Shown in pieces: positions 61,558 to 64,000 of a stretch of 64,000 bases of DNA (position 1 is the first letter of the stretch; every line of letters begins with the position of its first letter). The stretch comes from Rachycentron canadum (Eukaryota > Chordata > Actinopteri > Carangiformes > Rachycentridae): assembly GCA_038496675.1 (NCBI GenBank), contig CM076651.1, positions 10,837,258 through 10,901,257 on the forward strand, given 5' to 3'. The notes under the pieces were generated by a model. The model did not search any database and was not told the origin of the DNA. It saw only the letters and a list, made by a program, of their open reading frames with translations. The position numbers and the translations under genes are program-made.

Positions 61558-62879
61558 AAATCATCTCCTCACTCCTGCAAAACATGTGCTTTCTGCCCTG
61601 CCATTTGTGTTTGCATCCTTTCATGTACATTATTGTGTGTGACAAATCCTTTTTTTGTTGTTTATTTTTAAACTTTTACCACCAGCTGGGAATTTAGTTT
61701 TCAAGTTTGAATTAAAATTCTCAACTTTCATTCATGTTCTCAACTTTCAACTTTCTCAACTCCAGGACATCATGACATCATTGTTGCTGTAGTCAGAGAC
61801 AATATGGGCTTGAACACTGCTTGACACAAAAACATGTCATCCTGTTTTCAATGCAAATTAAATTCCCAAGACCAAAAGGGGATTTATGTTAAACACTTCT
61901 CACATATTTACACCTTACCATTTTGCTATGAGTGTTATGAGTTCACCAAAGCCTTCAGGATTTTCCTCCTTTTTTGAGCGGCTCTAACTAACAAAGGTCA
62001 CTAGTTCGACAAAGATTTTTTTGCCGTTAACGTGCAGCATCATAAAATCTATTGCTGTACAGCAAGAACAAAGTGGCTAAAAAAAATTCCAATATCCTAA
62101 AATATTTTTCCAGTTTTCACTTTTTCAGACTTTTGTTTGTTTGATTGCTCAAAAGCCCCCATCAAGTGGCAGTCCGACAAATGTACAAAAAACCCCCAAA
62201 AAAACACATGAAGATACTACAATCATACACTACAGTCACAACAGGTGAGCAGAGAGCAGATGACCAGTACAAGAGGTTCCTCCACAAACAGTCAATGTCA
62301 CTGTGCTCTGCTCACAGAGGGACACTCCACTGAGTGGTGAGCAGGGGGTGTTACGTGTTCTCTGGAGAGCATTAGCGTTGTTGTTGGGCTGCCCAGTGAC
62401 CAGAGAGGCTATTGCCCCCTCTCTCTGCTCATCTCTCCCATCTCATAACATTAAGACTGTGCCTCTCTGTGCTTGTATCCTTGGCAACCTGCCTCCAACA
62501 ATGGAGAGAGCTCTGGCCTCAGCATGGGAGGAGTATGGTGCCATGGAGAGGAAAAGCAAGGGCGAGGGAGATAGAGGGAGATGGAAAACTGGCAGAGAGG
62601 CTGGCCAGAAAGCGAGAGTGAAGGAACGAGTCTTAGTGTTTTTTGTGCGCAGATGTGTAGATCCAAAAGAGGGAACAGAGCAAAGGGTTAAACAGAGGAA
62701 GGAAGTGAGACAAATGAGATGTGGATGAGGGAGCCAAACCTGTGCAAGCTGTGAGCTTAATGTTAGTGGATCAGTGGAGATCTGTGTCACTCTTGAGCTG
62801 ATAAAAGTTGGACGGGTGTCAAGACTAGGGCAGGACAGATCTGGACCTTGAACGCAGCATGCTGTGAGCCTCTCAGCAG

Positions 62880-63060
62880 TCCAAAGCCTGTGAAGATGCC
62901 ACTGAAATAGAAGATGGCCTCATTTGACGAGGCTTTAATTCCATAGGTTCTGGTGTGGCGGCCAACATGGAGCTGTTAATGCCCACTGATCATGCCAATC
63001 TTACTTTGATTTTGCGTGCCAATCGATTCACATTACAAAATTGTTGTAAGTGACCTTTTC
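62880..63060. promoter_or_regulatory. Candidate conserved non-coding element in the zbtb46 intron
   Basis: This is a complex sequence free of simple repeats. It has a TCF/LEF-type CTTTGAT (63004-63010), ATCGAT (63022-63027, CUX/HNF6-like), homeobox-type TTAAT cores and GCCAAT words. It looks like a vertebrate developmental enhancer in texture, but conservation has not been tested. Confidence 0.3.
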
Positions 63061-64000
63061 TGAAAATGAAACTAAAAATTTTAGACATTGGAGCAGGAGA
63101 TTTTAAACCAATACTTGTCTGCAAATCCAAGACTTAATAAGGAAACCACACTATTCTGCCGAACGGCGTCATGTGCAACAGGGGAGACACAATTGCCCCA
63201 GCGTGGCCCCTATATGATATGAGTCTAAGAGGTAAGAACAGTAGCAATCACACTGTAAGAACAGAGGAACGAACCATAGTGAGGGACAAAGACTATGGAG
63301 GACTGTTCAGCTTCTCTTCCCCCCACTGCAGCTGAGCTGAACCACTGAGATTAATTGCTTATGATCAAATCAGCAGAAGCTGTGCAAATTAAAGAGCAGA
63401 CTACCCACCACCCCCAACAAACACACACGCACACACACCCCTCCTTACCCTCACCTCCGAATCATCTCTCACCCACCCTAAGCCAGAGCCAGTGGACAGT
63501 GCGTATGACGATGCTTATTCAAGGCTACAAACGTGTCATTTCCTCTTTCCCCGGAGAGGAACATAGAGCTCAGAAAGGGCTCGACGTGGAGCAAGGGGTC
63601 ATTCATACACACACGCACACACTTACAGTACACACAGCTTCACACGCATGTGCACGTGCAGGCACGCACTCACACAGGGAGAGGCAGTGCCCTAAGCAGA
63701 AATGCTGATATCTCACCCCGCTTTCAAAACTGCTCCTCTCCCTGCTTTTCTCTCCCTCTCTCTGACTCTCTCATTAAGAAGCCATTAGAGAGAAGGGCTG
63801 TGTGAGACCACATGACCTCTTCCTAACCCCTGTAACACACCCCTGAAAGGGAGGGAGGAATACAGGGAGGGCAGGAGGAAGGGAGAGAAAGGGGCAAAAG
63901 ACATAAACAGAGTCAGATAGCAAAAAAGGGAGGGTGAAAAAAAGAGGGAGCAATAAGAGGATGAAAGGGAGAGATTGGGCAAAGGCGAAAAGTTGAGAAG

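Larger units (their letters stand above)
53853..64000 (-). other. zbtb46 intron extending to the window edge
   Basis: The exon starting at 53852 needs an upstream phase-1 exon with the BTB domain. None of the six frames from here to 64000 shows BTB/POZ sequence, and the 398-base gap is too small for the usual large BTB exon. The interval is dominated by microsatellites and purine-rich DNA, apart from a complex block near 62880-63060. Confidence 0.7.

Noticed and set aside
1..64000. CRISPR arrays, operons, rRNA or tRNA genes, viral genes
   Set aside because: None seen. Repeats are microsatellites or decayed eukaryotic transposons, and the genes are split vertebrate genes.

Overview
This window is vertebrate nuclear DNA, almost certainly from a ray-finned fish. 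It has split genes with GT-AG introns, very dense dinucleotide microsatellites, decayed Tc1/mariner and MITE-like repeats of types common in teleosts, and two recognisable vertebrate transcription-factor genes. No bacterial, organellar or viral gene was seen. One assembly gap of 398 N (58472-58869) sits inside a CT microsatellite.

Layout. Positions 1-1640 are intergenic and repeat-rich. A CpG-rich promoter with CCAAT and GC boxes lies at about 1640-2005. A plus-strand gene of nine coding exons runs from 2006 to 32457. All eight intron phases match, giving a 534-residue protein. It has one C2H2 finger and a C-terminal C-clamp, which places it in the SLC2A4RG/ZNF395/ZNF704 family. A long 3' UTR probably ends near the poly(A) signal at 38189. 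In tail-to-tail orientation, the 3' part of zbtb46 lies on the minus strand. Its 3' UTR is about 38470-42469 and its coding exons are 42470-42910, 43001-43176 and 53571-53852. The BTB/POZ exon is not here and must lie beyond 64000. SLC2A4RG and ZBTB46 are convergent neighbours on human 20q13.33, which supports calling the plus-strand gene slc2a4rg rather than its paralogue znf704. Both genes encode DNA-binding regulators. The window does not show that they are co-regulated.

Most notable feature. The 10.4 kb zbtb46 intron (43177-53570) contains three further minus-strand exons: 48400-48761, 46907-46949 and 46004-46791. They join in one open frame and encode a Pro/Ser-rich and acidic region followed by four zinc fingers (three C2H2 and one C2HC) unlike those of zbtb46. 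The acceptors of the first and last are phase 1, the same phase as the zbtb46 donor at 53571 and the canonical acceptor at 43176. The set may be a nested zinc-finger gene. It could also be alternative 3' exons that give the BTB protein a different finger array, as in insect lola. I do not recognise these fingers.

The rest is intron, UTR or intergenic DNA with microsatellites, purine-rich tracts, a MITE-like element abutted by a Tc1-like remnant (10789-11640), other decayed dispersed repeats, two long-armed hairpins, and three complex non-coding blocks that could be enhancers.
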